Shown piece after piece: positions 1 to 10,897 of a stretch of 64,000 bases of DNA. Made by a program: the position numbers and the translations under genes. The notes below the pieces were generated by a model. The model had not been told where the DNA came from. It saw only the letters and a program-made list of their open reading frames with translations, and did not search any database. Position 1 is the stretch's first letter. Each line of letters starts with the position of its first letter. Source of the DNA: Gnetum montanum (taxonomy: Eukaryota > Streptophyta > Gnetopsida > Gnetales > Gnetaceae); the NCBI GenBank assembly GCA_015680685.1, contig MNCI01001919.1, positions 528,336 through 592,335 of the forward strand, given 5' to 3'.

Positions 1-3000
1 TAAATGATATTAAATTAATGTTTATAATTTGATTCTATGTGTGGAATAAGAAGGCCAAATTGTATCTTAGCATAAATGAAGTTATAATATTCTTCAGTAA
101 TGTTCATGTAAGATGGATCTAATCCCAATTATGTAAGGAATCGCCTATGTTCCACTACAACAAGATCCTTAGGATGGTAGATACAAATAGAGTCTTAGTT
201 GAAGGCTATGTGTGCTATGTTGTGAGGCAAAATGGTGGAGTGACACAGAGGCATAAAAGGTTTAAGGTTAACTTGTGAATTTTCTAACTTGCAAAATCCA
301 ACATAGTTAGAGTTTCAGCCTATGAAACACCAACATAATTACACCAATGTAATTAGTATAGCTCTAATAAAAAATTAAATTTTTTTAAATTTTGACCATA
401 CTCCAATGTAATTGCACCAAAATAATTACACCAATGTAATTATATCAACATAATTATACCAACGTAATTACTAAAACTATTATGAAAAATTAAAATTTTT
501 CAAAGCTTGGCCATCAATGTATGTAGCAAGGCTAGAAATGTGTAAATGGATTCTAATGTATATGTTGGTGCAGGTTAAAAATCTAAACTGCAACTACAAA
601 AAAAAAATTGCTAATGTAATAAATAGACATATCACTATAACTAATTGTAAAAATTATTTTTTCCATACCCTAGTGCAAGAAGTTGAAACAATGCTATGAC
701 TCTAGTGCAAAAATAGGTTTTTGAGATTTTGAAATTTTTCCTTAGTTAACTAGCTCTGAACTACATATTGCATCTCTAATTTCAGGAAAAACCAAAATAA
801 CTTTCATTGATTAAAATATGCAAATGTGAATAGCGTAGAGACAAGAAAAAATTTTCAAACAAGTTTTCATGAAGAATTCAAATGGAGGTCCTCCTTCTAT
901 TGCTAAAAAACTATAACAATGGAAAAAATTGATGCTGAAGGACTAAGAATTTCTACATGAAATAGTTTTACTCATGGATCCAAAGGCTTCAAAAATTATT
1001 CAAAGTACACTAAATGGTCTTGTCAATCACTCAAAGACTTAGGAAAACTATTTCTAATTAATGTAAGAATAAATAGAAAAATTGTAACAAGATAAGCATA
1101 ACAAGAATACAATGAGAGATCTAAGAATATGGAAAATAAAAGAGCAATATTGTCAAATGAAAATGACTAAAATTCTTATATTAGATATGATAATGCAAGA
1201 ATAAGCTTACGAAGGAGTACAGATTAAATATTTAAACAAAAATCCTAAGAAGTAATTATGCTTGATGAATTTGATGCAAACTTGCAAGGTGTATTCTGCA
1301 ACCACATTCTACACTAGTTTCCAACTTTATCTATAAAAAATAAACTCCTTACTCTTAATGCTTTGTGTTATGGAAGAAATGGTTGTAGACTCTTGGTTGC
1401 TTGCACTACTTCAAAAGTCTCAAGTTTGGTCAATGCAAAAATGATCCAAAAATCCTTCAAGAGATGCAAACTTTCATTTAAATAGGCTATGTATGCACTA
1501 ATTTCTTGTTGGTTGATTCTACCATGATCAATACCAAAGTTTTGACAAACTCTACCACTATTTAGAAGCTTTTGGTGTTCAAAATCTATAAAGTACAATG
1601 CACCAACTTTGGTTGAATTTTTGGGCATGAAATATCAAAGTGTTTGACACATTCACCATCTAAAATGTAAACCTCATGAATCACCAATGTAATTAACCTT
1701 TCTTGCAAATTTTGATGGCATATTTGAGCTATTTTTATGGACCAAATTCCAATGTATATGCTACCAATGTAATTGGCCTTTTGCTATCAAATTTACCAAC
1801 ATAATTGGACTTTGGCTACCAATTTTTCCAACATATTTACATTTTATAATTCTATCCATTGGTATAAATGAAATCTCTAGCATATAAACTACAAATTCAA
1901 TCTTACGTATTTAAAAATGTTTAAAATTATGCAAGAATAAGGCTACAAGGTAGAATTTTTAATGGGAAAATAGGTGATTGTATCTACCTTTAAATTTCCA
2001 TTAAATTATAATGTAAGTTCATGGCTTTAAGGCTTCTTATGCAAAATGTAAATTTTCTTTTGGGTGTTTCAATCATTCATTCTCTTCTTAACGAATTCTC
2101 CTTTGACATTTCAACAATATCTATCAAGAGGAGGCAATGATATATCCACTTTTTTTAGCTTACTATTAACTAAGAAAAGTGTGATTTTAAAATTGTTACA
2201 TTTATTTGGACTATTAAAATGCCTTAAAATAATATTCATAACTCATTTAAGACTCTCACAAATCCCAACATATGTTCCAAGACATGATCTAGCATGTGAG
2301 CTCATTTTAGTAACTTCTAGTAGAAACTGAAATTCAATTTTTCTAAGTATCACCTAGTAATGCAACATAAGCATTAACATTACCTAGCTTGGATAAATTT
2401 TTAGCATGTATCATAATATTATCTTTTCTATATAGTTTGGACTCCTTAGGACCTCTAGAAGGTTACATCAGCTCCAAGATGATAGGCTTTAACTTTGGTA
2501 AATTCAACAAGCTTTTAGAGACATGGAACAACACATAAAATTTGGTAAATTTTTCTACATGTGGGCTAGGCAAAATTAATTTCAACATCAATGTCACCGT
2601 ATCAGCATCACCTACCTCAGTCAAATCCGCATCAATATCATCAATCTATACATCAACCTCTAATTTCCAAACATAAACTCTAATCAATTACACTTGACTT
2701 TAGGTTAAATTTGAAAACTATAATCCTACAAATACTAGCTCAAAACATCAATTAAAGATTAATTTTTTATAATTCCAAAGTATCTTTTGAATTTCAAGAG
2801 ATCCTAAGTGTGAGTACCTACATCCATTACATTACTTGCATGTTCCCTTGCCACCCTAGCATTCCTAGTAGTTCAAGAGCTTTGTTCCAATGTCCAAGTC
2901 ATTGGTAACACCTGTAGATATTCTAACAATAGCATCAATGTAATAAAATCATAGCATTTATGTGACCTATCCCAGTGTTAGCCATTTTTTTATAGTGCTA

Positions 3001-3637
3001 GCATCACCTATAGAATAGTTCATGAAAAAATCCTATTTTGATCTTAAATTAACTCCAATTAGTATCAAAGCCTTCTCCATCTATATCTATGTCCACCAAA
3101 GATCAAAATTCTATATTAATACTATTACTTTACTTGTAAACTAAGTTTCAATTATTAATTTTATTTCATATTATGTATTCTCTCGTCATTGTAGCACTTG
3201 AGCCTCCCTAGGAGTTAAACTCTTTTCATTTACTTAATCAATCATTTTTTCTCTAGGAACAAAACTCAAACTCTTTTTCAAACATCAAGTTTTCTATTTT
3301 CTTACTAGTTTTATGTTTTTTCTACTTGTTTTTATTACTTAAAATTTATTTTATATCGCTTGTATTACCTTATTTTTTTTCTAACATTAATTTAACCATC
3401 ATTCAATCATTCCCCTATTGATTCAACATTGGACAATGAGCTAAGTTTGTATTCGATTAGAAGTTCATGCCTCTTCATTTCATAATTGATAATCTATTGA
3501 GGATTGTGTTATTTCAAAGACCATTCACAATTGTAGATTATCTACTTAACATTTGATTCATGGAGGTTTTCTTGTAGGATTATAAAAGGATAATTCTAAA
3601 AGAATAAGTATATATGGTTAACTGTAATTAAGATGTA
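1..3637. other. AT-rich intergenic stretch, no gene recognised
   Basis: No reading frame here has a recognisable domain. Short open frames exist, for example a minus-strand frame at 1368-1628, but their composition looks like chance AT-rich sequence and no motif stands out. The stretch is CpG-poor like the surrounding repeats, so it may be ancient transposon sequence beyond recognition. The only structure I see is a set of short related repeats around 329-470 and 1680-1850, listed separately. Confidence 0.5.
329..470 (+). repeat. Degenerate ACCAATGTAATT short repeats
   Basis: At least six imperfect copies of a roughly 12-16 base unit, (A)CACCAATGTAATT and variants such as CCAACATAATTA, occur between 329 and 470. 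They are separated by short AT-rich spacers. The same motif returns at 1682-1695, 1763-1775 and 1793-1806, so the family is dispersed over about 1.5 kb rather than being one tandem block. No function is evident. Confidence 0.6.
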
Positions 3638-3642
3638 TGATT

Positions 3643-4894
3643 TGAGGACTAAGAACTTAGAAGGGGTGTTGAATAAGTTCCATCAATTTGAACACCCAAG
3701 ACAACCAATACTACATACAAATTTATGTGGTTTCCCAACTTGGCTACTTTTACACTCGAAGGGTAAAATCCTTGTAAAATTCTACACTTTGTTCCTTTAA
3801 AAATATGGTTTCAAAGTTATCACAAGCTTTACATAGTTTAACTTCCACAAGAAGTGCTTTGTCTCAAGAAATACACTTGATCTTGCAAGATCCCAACAAG
3901 TTAAAAATGTGATTTCAAGGATTCCACAACCTGTTACAATGACGTGAGCTCTACATGAAGTTTTTTCTCTTAAGAAACATACTCAACTACCCAAGTTCTC
4001 AACAAGCTCACTAGATATCTTCTCACAAGAATCACATCAAGCCTGCAAGGCTTACCAAGGTAGAAATAAAAATCAAGGAGAGAAAGTAATTACACTTTAC
4101 AAATTCCTTCTTCTTAGGCTCTTACAATTATATAAAATAATTTACAAATGATGGATATTTGAAGAAAAAAATAGATTTACTTAATGTAAGAAATGATGGA
4201 ATATTCTCATGAATAATGCTTATTTTTTCCATCAAGATTTTAATTCTCTTATAGCCTCTATCCTTGTCAAATAACCATTGTAATGGATAGAAAATAGCTA
4301 GTCAAAACATTCCATTCAAGCTTGAAACATCTCATTTTATGCCTATTTCTTGTAGGTGAGATGTCCTATTTGAAATTGGAACATCTCACATCGGATGTCC
4401 CAACTAGGATGTTTCAACTGTAATTGGGACATCTATTATTTTTGTGAGATGTATGGCCTAAAAATTGTGCTCTATCATTAGGGTGTCAACTAATCTTTTG
4501 GGATGTTTCGGCATATATCCAAATGCCTTCTTCTAGCCTTTCTGCATCCTTGACATCTTTGATCTTTGTTTTTAGGTTAAGACGTTTGTCATCTCGAATT
4601 GACAACTCAGCTCTTATCTTGGTTTCAACTTGCTCTTTGTCTCAATTTCTTCTTAATATCATTTAAGCTTTTATATTGAATCTTATCTTATTACAATCTA
4701 AGCTCTTTTCTCAAACTCTTATCTTGATACCATCTAAGCTCTTTACCAAACTCTTATCCTGATACCTTCTAATCCCTTGTCTCGATCACATCATGCTCTT
4801 ATCTCAATCTTATTTTCTCAAGTCCTACAAGATCCACATGCACATTTTTTGCATTCTCCATTTTCAAAGGTTTTGACACACTAAAATGTCAACA
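3643..4894 (-). repeat. 3' LTR of copia element F
   Basis: Direct repeat of 14155-15199 joined to 42030-42188. Shared blocks include the left-end ACTAAGAACTTAGAAGG motif, a run of 'aagttccatc...cacccaagacaacca', and the right end 'tcctacaagatccacatgcA...tcaaca'. About 1.25 kb long with TG...CA termini. Several internal stretches of the form 'agctcttatcttgatacc' are repeated near 4600-4800, which makes this end imperfectly tandem. Confidence 0.8.
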
Positions 4895-4912
4895 ATATTG
4901 CCCTTTTCGATG
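4895..4912 (-). promoter_or_regulatory. Polypurine tract of F (minus strand)
   Basis: Immediately inside the 3' LTR the plus strand reads atattgcccttttcga, i.e. AAAAGGGCAATAT on the element strand directly abutting the LTR start TGTTGAC. This is the position and composition expected of the plus-strand primer site of an LTR retrotransposon. Confidence 0.6.
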
Positions 4913-5193
4913 ATATCCAAAACTTGAGAAAATGGGTTAGTATAACAACATAATATCATATGATAAATAATAACCATTTGTATACATTCTTTAGCATAGG
5001 ACTAATTCAAACAAGTTCTATTAAGAGATGTCCCTTATCTATGTAAAAATCAAGTCAAAATTAGACAATATATAAAGCACAAATAATTAAATCCTTTTAA
5101 CTATTTTCAAAGATATTTCCATGAATAACTAAATGTTGAATTCCAACACTAAAAAAAGAATCTATCTTTGACATAATACTCCATAGGCCATTA
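4913..5193. other. Interior remnant of F left of insertion B
   Basis: AT-rich remnant between the F 3' LTR and the insertion point of element B. No coding motif seen. By position it should continue at 10898 on the other side of B. Confidence 0.5.
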
Positions 5194-5768
5194 TGTGACA
5201 TCCCATCCTCAGATGTCATGGAAAACATCCAATATACAATATATTAGACATTACGTGTACAAAGAAAATATACCAAATGCAAAATATATGTAATATTTGA
5301 CATTATGTATAAAGGAAAGAATAGGAAAAATGTAGAAAGAGAAAGATAAGAATGCTTTATTGATATGGAATAGTGTATCCAAATCATGCTTTGAGAGTGT
5401 TCCTTGGGGTTTTCTTCCTTTGGCATCTATCCCTTAGAGGCAGTCCAACACTACCATCACAGTTGGGCCTATAACTCATCTAGAAGGGATCGCTAGTCCA
5501 CTTTCTATCTTGCTTCACCTAGCTTCCTATGACTTGCTTATATTGGCTCCACCACTCCATGTTGGCACAACCTCTAACCTTGGGTATAAATGCCTTAGGT
5601 CAAACCCTCAAAGGTTACCTTAAGAGACACGTCTATTATTAGAACATACCCTTTTAGGTCTCAATTACAACTACCCTTTTGAGTCTTGTTAAGATAATAA
5701 TAACACTTTTTATGAAGAGACACCATCTTCATTAGGTAGTAGCATCATTTGGGAATGGGGATGTGACA
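5194..5768 (-). repeat. 3' LTR of element B
   Basis: About 575 bp, matching 10326-10897 along its whole length. Marker blocks include 'tataccaaatgcaaaatatatg', 'aagaatgctttattgatatgg' and the terminal 'atcatttgggaatggggatg'. An internal block around 5435-5510 (gaggcagtccaacactacc...gcctataa) is also recognisable in the LTRs of element C at 16860-16920 and 35730-35790. Confidence 0.9.
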
Positions 5769-5782
5769 ATATACCCTCCTTA
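5769..5782 (-). promoter_or_regulatory. Polypurine tract of B
   Basis: Plus strand atataccctcctta; on the element strand TAAGGAGGGTATAT ends exactly at the 3' LTR boundary. Confidence 0.65.
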
Positions 5783-6189
5783 GGTTTTGTTCATTCTTGA
5801 ATGAATCCACGTTCTCTATCTTTTTCTAGCTCCAATGCTTTCTTTCATGATTTTGTGCTTCAATAATTTGATTTCTCCCTTGAACTTGAAGTTATTTATT
5901 GATTATTATACAAATAAAACATATGTGAGAAAAATATATGGAAAATTAAATATTTATTTCTTGATACTTATTTCATTTTCTAAGATAATGACACAAGATG
6001 AATTAAAGATTTATCAAACACCAATCACCAATCCTAATCAGGATCACACAAAGTGTAACTTGGAGCTAGTTACCCAAGTGAAGGTAGAACAAATTCTTTA
6101 TCTCCTATTTTTATTATCATAGATATTTTACTTATCTAATTGAAATATATATTAAATAATGAACAAAATAATAAGATTAATCAAATAAA

Positions 6190-7250
6190 AGTGAGTGAGA
6201 TACTTATTGATCTTGATCAACCTTATGAACTGATGGAAGTAATTGTAATTCTACCATAAGTGGTATATGATCAGATGGTCTTATTTGGGATGGCAAGGCT
6301 TAATCTTGATTCTTCTCAACTTCTTATTTAGAAATCAACTCTAATAACTTAGTAACTTGAAAGAATCAGGCATCATACCAAATATAATCCAAAGTCTCAA
6401 TGAAGAATGTTATTAACCCATCCTCATTAATCATAGCAGAGTAATTGGTAAGCTATGGTTCTTGATGAGTGCTATCCATCAACATCATATGTTCCTGAAT
6501 TCTAGAATCTGATTTATCTACTGAAAATTCAAAGTAAGAAAAATATGCACTAGCTAATGGAATTGCATGCTGAATTAATGGAAACATCTTCTTCAAGTCA
6601 AGTTCATCTTCCAAAGGTTTCTTTACCGATCCATATTTTAAGAATTGATAAACACTACTTTCAACTTTTTCATTGAAATCTCCACAAAGAATAAATGGAA
6701 TTGGATCTATATAACTTAGGAATAGCTTATTCTTCAAAATTTCTTCTATTTACTTAATCTAACATCTGAACATGTTAATTTGTAAATTAAATGTGTGTTA
6801 ATGATGCATACACATCTTCTTGATAACTAAATTTTTAAAATCACTACTAAGGCTATGTGTTTTTTCTAAAATCTTAATTTTTCCTTCTTTCCTATCACTT
6901 GAATTTTTGGAATCTCAAAAATCATATATTCTAAACTCCAATCAAATCTTTGTACCAATTAAAACTTGGATTCTTTATAAAAGATCACACAACCATTCAT
7001 GTTGTGATTTCTACAATATGCTAATTTATACAGCTCAAAAGAAGAATTTCCACAAGAATATTTTTTATAGATAACTTTGTATCCCATCTTTTCCAAGCCT
7101 AGTTGGAATTGATATAGAAACTCCCATGTTAAGAGTTCTTGTAAGCACAAGACATTAGCATCCAAATCTTTTAACTCTATTAAGATGCATGAATGTCAAT
7201 ATTCATGCCAATCCAAGGCTCATGATGGACATAGCAGATGTTTTTTCTCA
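6190..7250 (-). pseudogene. Captured CCR4-family deadenylase (exonuclease-endonuclease-phosphatase) fragment
   Basis: CCR4-like poly(A) nucleases shorten mRNA tails using a metal-dependent endonuclease/exonuclease/phosphatase fold. Reading the minus strand, 7165-6959 gives LDANVLCLQEL, then GYKVIYKK and GCVIFYKESKF, the first catalytic block of this family (conserved N/E). The next frame, 6737-6453, gives PFILCGDFNEKVESSVYQFL, the GDFN block, then PLASAY. Around 6380-6395 a TLDYIWYDA segment, and at about 6235-6285 PSDHIPLMVEL, supply the final D-H catalytic block. Order and spacing follow the family, without introns I can see, but stops and frame changes break it. It has the same orientation as element B, whose interior encloses it, which implies capture of a transcript. 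Whether the donor was CCR4a/b-like or another CCR4/nocturnin homologue is not resolved. Confidence 0.75.
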
Positions 7251-8065
7251 CTCATTAGTGATCTTGCAAGCATGTTGTATGTTGCAAATTTCATTCTCAT
7301 TCTTGGATTCTATTTTTTGAATCATTTCTCTTCATGAGTATCATACTCGTCGAAATGAGATTTTGAGTCTCCATGTTGTTTTTGCCCTATGTTTTGATTG
7401 CAAGATAGATTAATATACCCTTTTCTTAATGGTTGAAGATTGTTCTATTTCTTCAACTAATTCTCCAACTAATACATCAACTGATCTTTAACTAATACAT
7501 CGATTGATTCATTAACTAATAATCAACTGATACTAATATAGCAGTTCTCCAACTAATTTAACTATATTAAATAATTTTATATTACATTATCTAATTTTAA
7601 TAATATTTAATGACATCATATAAGTTTAGTAATATGTAACTATATTATCTAACTCTTAACGACCTTTCTACCCTCCTTAAGAACACTAACTCCAGTAGTG
7701 TAACTAATGACATGCTATAGTGATCTCTTTCAATTTATGATATCATCGAATTATTGAATCTCTAGATGATAACTCTAACCCTACCAATGAGTTCAAAAGG
7801 ATGAAAATTATTGAAAATGACTATTCATATGTTGAAAAATAACATCGTATGCTCAAGTTGTGTGAAAATTAAACTTTTTAGGATCTTGAGGTGCTATATT
7901 GGGCAAGGAGTAAAAACTAATTTTTGGTGTTCTTTGGAATGGATCTAACTTCACCATTGTGTCGAAAAGGTTGAAAAATATAGGAAAAACCTATTGTTTC
8001 ACCAAAAAAGGCTTTCAAAATAAAAAGTTATGGTTTTAGGAGTTTAGGACCTTTGGCATGAAAAA

Positions 8066-8122
8066 CGAGACTTCCCAAGAGCTCACCCATTCTAGTTCTA
8101 CTCTAGCACGAGCACACTTAAT
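8066..8122 (-). pseudogene. 5S rRNA-derived segment in leader of B
   Basis: The plus strand shows gacttcccaagagctcaccc then 'attctagttctactctagc' and 'gagcacacttaatt'. This matches, in order and without gaps, the complement of the 3' half of plant 5S rRNA as I remember it (about 46 of 55 positions). The region covers the internal box A and box C of the Pol III promoter. A second copy lies at 22125-22177 in element C at the equivalent leader position. Confidence 0.65.
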
Positions 8123-8439
8123 TATGGAAATTTTGTCTCTATTTTTACTAGTGTGTCAAATTCTAATTTTATAAACTATTTTTGCATGCATTTTTTAAAA
8201 ATTAACCATTCAATGATAGAATTTTTAATTTTTCATTAATTGATGAAAATTTCATTTTTTCTGTTAGGTGAAATAATTTGTCATTTTCATGTCAATGGCA
8301 ACAACGGTCATGGTGGTGTGCCAATGGTGGCCTAGGTAGCTACTAAGAAGTGGAAAGCAATGAGGTAGGTAATGTGGCAAATAAAGATGCACATTGACAA
8401 TGGTGGCAACAACAATGGAAAAGTCAACGGAAAAGGGGC

Positions 8440-8650
8440 TACGCTGGGTGGCACGACCCCTTTTTAGGGCTTGTACAACCCTCACTGGGACATGCGTGGC
8501 CCATCATTGGGCTTGTGTAGGGCCTACATGCCCCATCACTAGGCTCATTTGCCCCTTATTATAGTTTATGCAGCCCTTCCAAAGGCTCACATGGCCCTCC
8601 CTAGGGTGCATGCAACCCTCCACATGGCTTGTGCAGCCTCAAAATGAGGT
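8440..8650. repeat. Degenerate GGCCTACATGGCCC repeat block
   Basis: A locally GC-rich block with repeating motifs of the type 'gggcttgtgtagggcctacatgcccc', roughly 30 bases apart and strongly diverged. Related motifs return at 9170-9280 (gggcctatgtggctcc, gcctacagggcctacatgg). It sits in the leader of B next to the 22-bp minisatellite. Confidence 0.5.
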
Positions 8651-8667
8651 GGTGATCTACAACACAA

Positions 8668-8975
8668 GAGGTAGTTTTTGGTGATGCAAGAGGTAGCTTA
8701 TGGTGGAGTAAGAGGTGGTTTCTAGTGGTTCAAGAGGTGACTTCTAACAATGTAGAAGGTGGTTTGTGGTGGCATGGGAAGTAATTTGTGGTGTTGTGGG
8801 AGGCTATTTATGGCAGCATGAAAGGTGATTCATGATAGTGTGGGAGGCAATTTTTGGAGGTGTGAGAGGTGGTTTATAGAAGCATGAGAGGTGGTTTCTA
8901 GTAGTTCAAGAGACGATTTATGGTGGTGTAGGAGGGGATTTATGATGGCATTGAAGGTGGTTTATGGTAATGCGC
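8668..8975 (+). repeat. 22-bp minisatellite, about 14 units, in B leader
   Basis: Fourteen consecutive 22-base units of the form GAGGTgGTTTaTgGTggtgtga can be laid out from 8668 to 8975 without length change; divergence between units is substantial. The same 22-base unit, in about six copies, is present at the corresponding place in element C (22372-22508). No protein-coding reading is convincing. Confidence 0.8.
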
Positions 8976-10311
8976 ACAAGGTAGAGAATGCGGTAGAGGA
9001 CAACTCAATGAAAGGGCTTGTGGTTGTAGGTTGCATCTGGTGCAGAGGGTGGTACGATGGTAGGTAGTGAGCATGGCAGGAGAGTGTTGATAGTAGCAAA
9101 AATAATAGTGTGGGTAGCTGGAGGCAAAGGCAAGGGTTTTTGCTACTCAACATGGCTAGAATATGCCTACATGCTATGGTAGCCCTCTTAAGGCCAACAT
9201 AGCCTATAGGGCCTATGTGGCTCCTATTGGGCTTGCACAACCCTTACATGGCTAGTGTGGCCTACAGGGCCTACATGGTTTGAAAAAATTATTATTATTA
9301 TTATTTTAAAATTTTATTATGTTTTAGTTTATTTTTTAAAAAAATAAAACTAAGTTGAGGCTTGGGGTCGAACCCATGACCTCTTGGTCATTTTTTTATT
9401 TTTTAATAAATAATAATAAGTTTTATTTATATTATTATTTTTTAAATTAAAAGTATTTTGGAGCATGGGATTCAACTTGTGACCACCTATTCGATAAGTA
9501 TTATAAATATTTTTATTTTCTTAATTTTTTATTAATATTTTATTCCACCTTGCTTTGGCAGTTGATGTGGTGGTTCAGCCAATGACAGGCTAAGGGTTCA
9601 GTATGGGTAAATGGTGATTCTGAGTTGATTCTTGACCATAAAATTTTGAATTTTTAATAATAATAATAATAATAATAATTTAATATTATTTAATGCTAGT
9701 ATAATGAGAAACTTCAAAAATCAATATCTTCGAAACTATAAGTCCAATCAAGATGAAATTTGTATCATTGGAATCATCTCGATGAGGAATTAAAAAGGAC
9801 CAAACTAGCCTATTTTGTTGAATTAACATTTCTAGATTGACATGTGGTAACTTGATATTTTTAGGCTAACATATGATAACTTGAGGTCTTCTAGATTACT
9901 TGGATAGTGAATTAAAACAAAACAAGATCAATTTAGATCATGGTTACTAACTTTTTGAAACAAATTAACCCTAATCAATTAATAATTATAGTATTAAGAT
10001 GGGTAAGAGTTACCTAGACCAGTGTATCATTGTCTTACCAACATCTCTTGTAATTGATGAATCTTGATGAGGTGTGATCCAATCTTCATTACTTAATAAT
10101 ATCTATGAAAAAAATTTGTTGGTTGATGGGATCTAGATGCCTGATCCCTTGTTTGTGAAATTAATGGAAAAGTATCTTCTTAATTACATCACAAACATAT
10201 GGTGCATATGGTGATGATCAATGGCTTTCCCTATGTTATGGCATCAAGGTTCATCATTAAGTTCATGTTGTAGTTGGCCCATGGTTCTAAATGATCCTTG
10301 GATTAGGGTTT

Positions 10312-10323
10312 TCTCTAATACCA
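10312..10323 (-). promoter_or_regulatory. Primer-binding site of B, tRNA-iMet type
   Basis: On the element strand TGGTATTAGAGA starts two bases inside the 5' LTR. It differs from the common plant iMet-tRNA site TGGTATCAGAGC at two positions, one of them a C-to-T change. Confidence 0.8.
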
Positions 10324-10325
10324 AT

Positions 10326-10897
10326 TGTGACATCCCATCCCTGAATGTCATGGCAAACATCAAATATATGATATATTAGACATTATGTGTATGAATAAAA
10401 TATACCAAATGCAAAATATATGTGATATTCAACATTATGTATAAAGGAAATAATAGAAAAAAAATGTAGGAAGAGAAAGAAAAGAATGCTTTATTGATAT
10501 GGAATAGCGTATCGGAATTGTGCTCCAAGAGTGTTCCTTTGGTTTTTTTCCTTTGGCATCTATCCATTAGAGACAATCTAGCCCTACCACCATAGTTAGG
10601 CCTATAGCATGACCAGAAGGGACTAGTCCACTTCTTGTCCCACTTCACTTGGCTTCCCATGACTTACCTCTACCAAATTCACCACTCCATTCTAGCATGA
10701 CCTCTATTCTTAGGTATAAATTCCTTAGGTCAAACCCCCAAAGGTTACCTTAAGAGACACATCCATTATTACAACATGCCCTTTTGGGTCTCAATTACAA
10801 CCACCCTTTGCATCTTGTTAAGATAATAATAACACTTTTTATGAAGGAACATCATCTTCCTTAGGTAGCAACATCATTTGGGAATGGGGATGTGACA
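10326..10897 (-). repeat. 5' LTR of element B
   Basis: About 572 bp direct repeat of 5194-5768, with the same TGTGACATCCC start and GGGGATGTGACA end. It abuts the primer-binding site on its left, as expected for an element on the minus strand. Confidence 0.9.

Larger units (their letters stand above)
5194..10897 (-). mobile_element. Non-autonomous Ty3/gypsy-type LTR element B carrying a CCR4-like gene fragment
   Basis: Direct repeats at 5194-5768 and 10326-10897 start TGTGACATCCC and end GGGGATGTGACA. The five bases on each side (CATTA at 5189-5193 and 10898-10902) are identical. A primer-binding site of the tRNA-iMet type lies next to the right LTR and a polypurine tract next to the left one, so the element runs on the minus strand. 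The interior (about 4.6 kb) holds no gag or pol that I can see. Instead there is a 5S-like segment, a 22-bp minisatellite and a captured CCR4-family fragment. LTR blocks and leader match chromovirus C, its likely autonomous relative. Confidence 0.88.

Noticed and set aside
8264-9240. Minus-strand frames rich in Leu/Pro/His over the B leader
   Set aside because: They result from the 22-bp minisatellite and GC-rich repeats; composition is low complexity.
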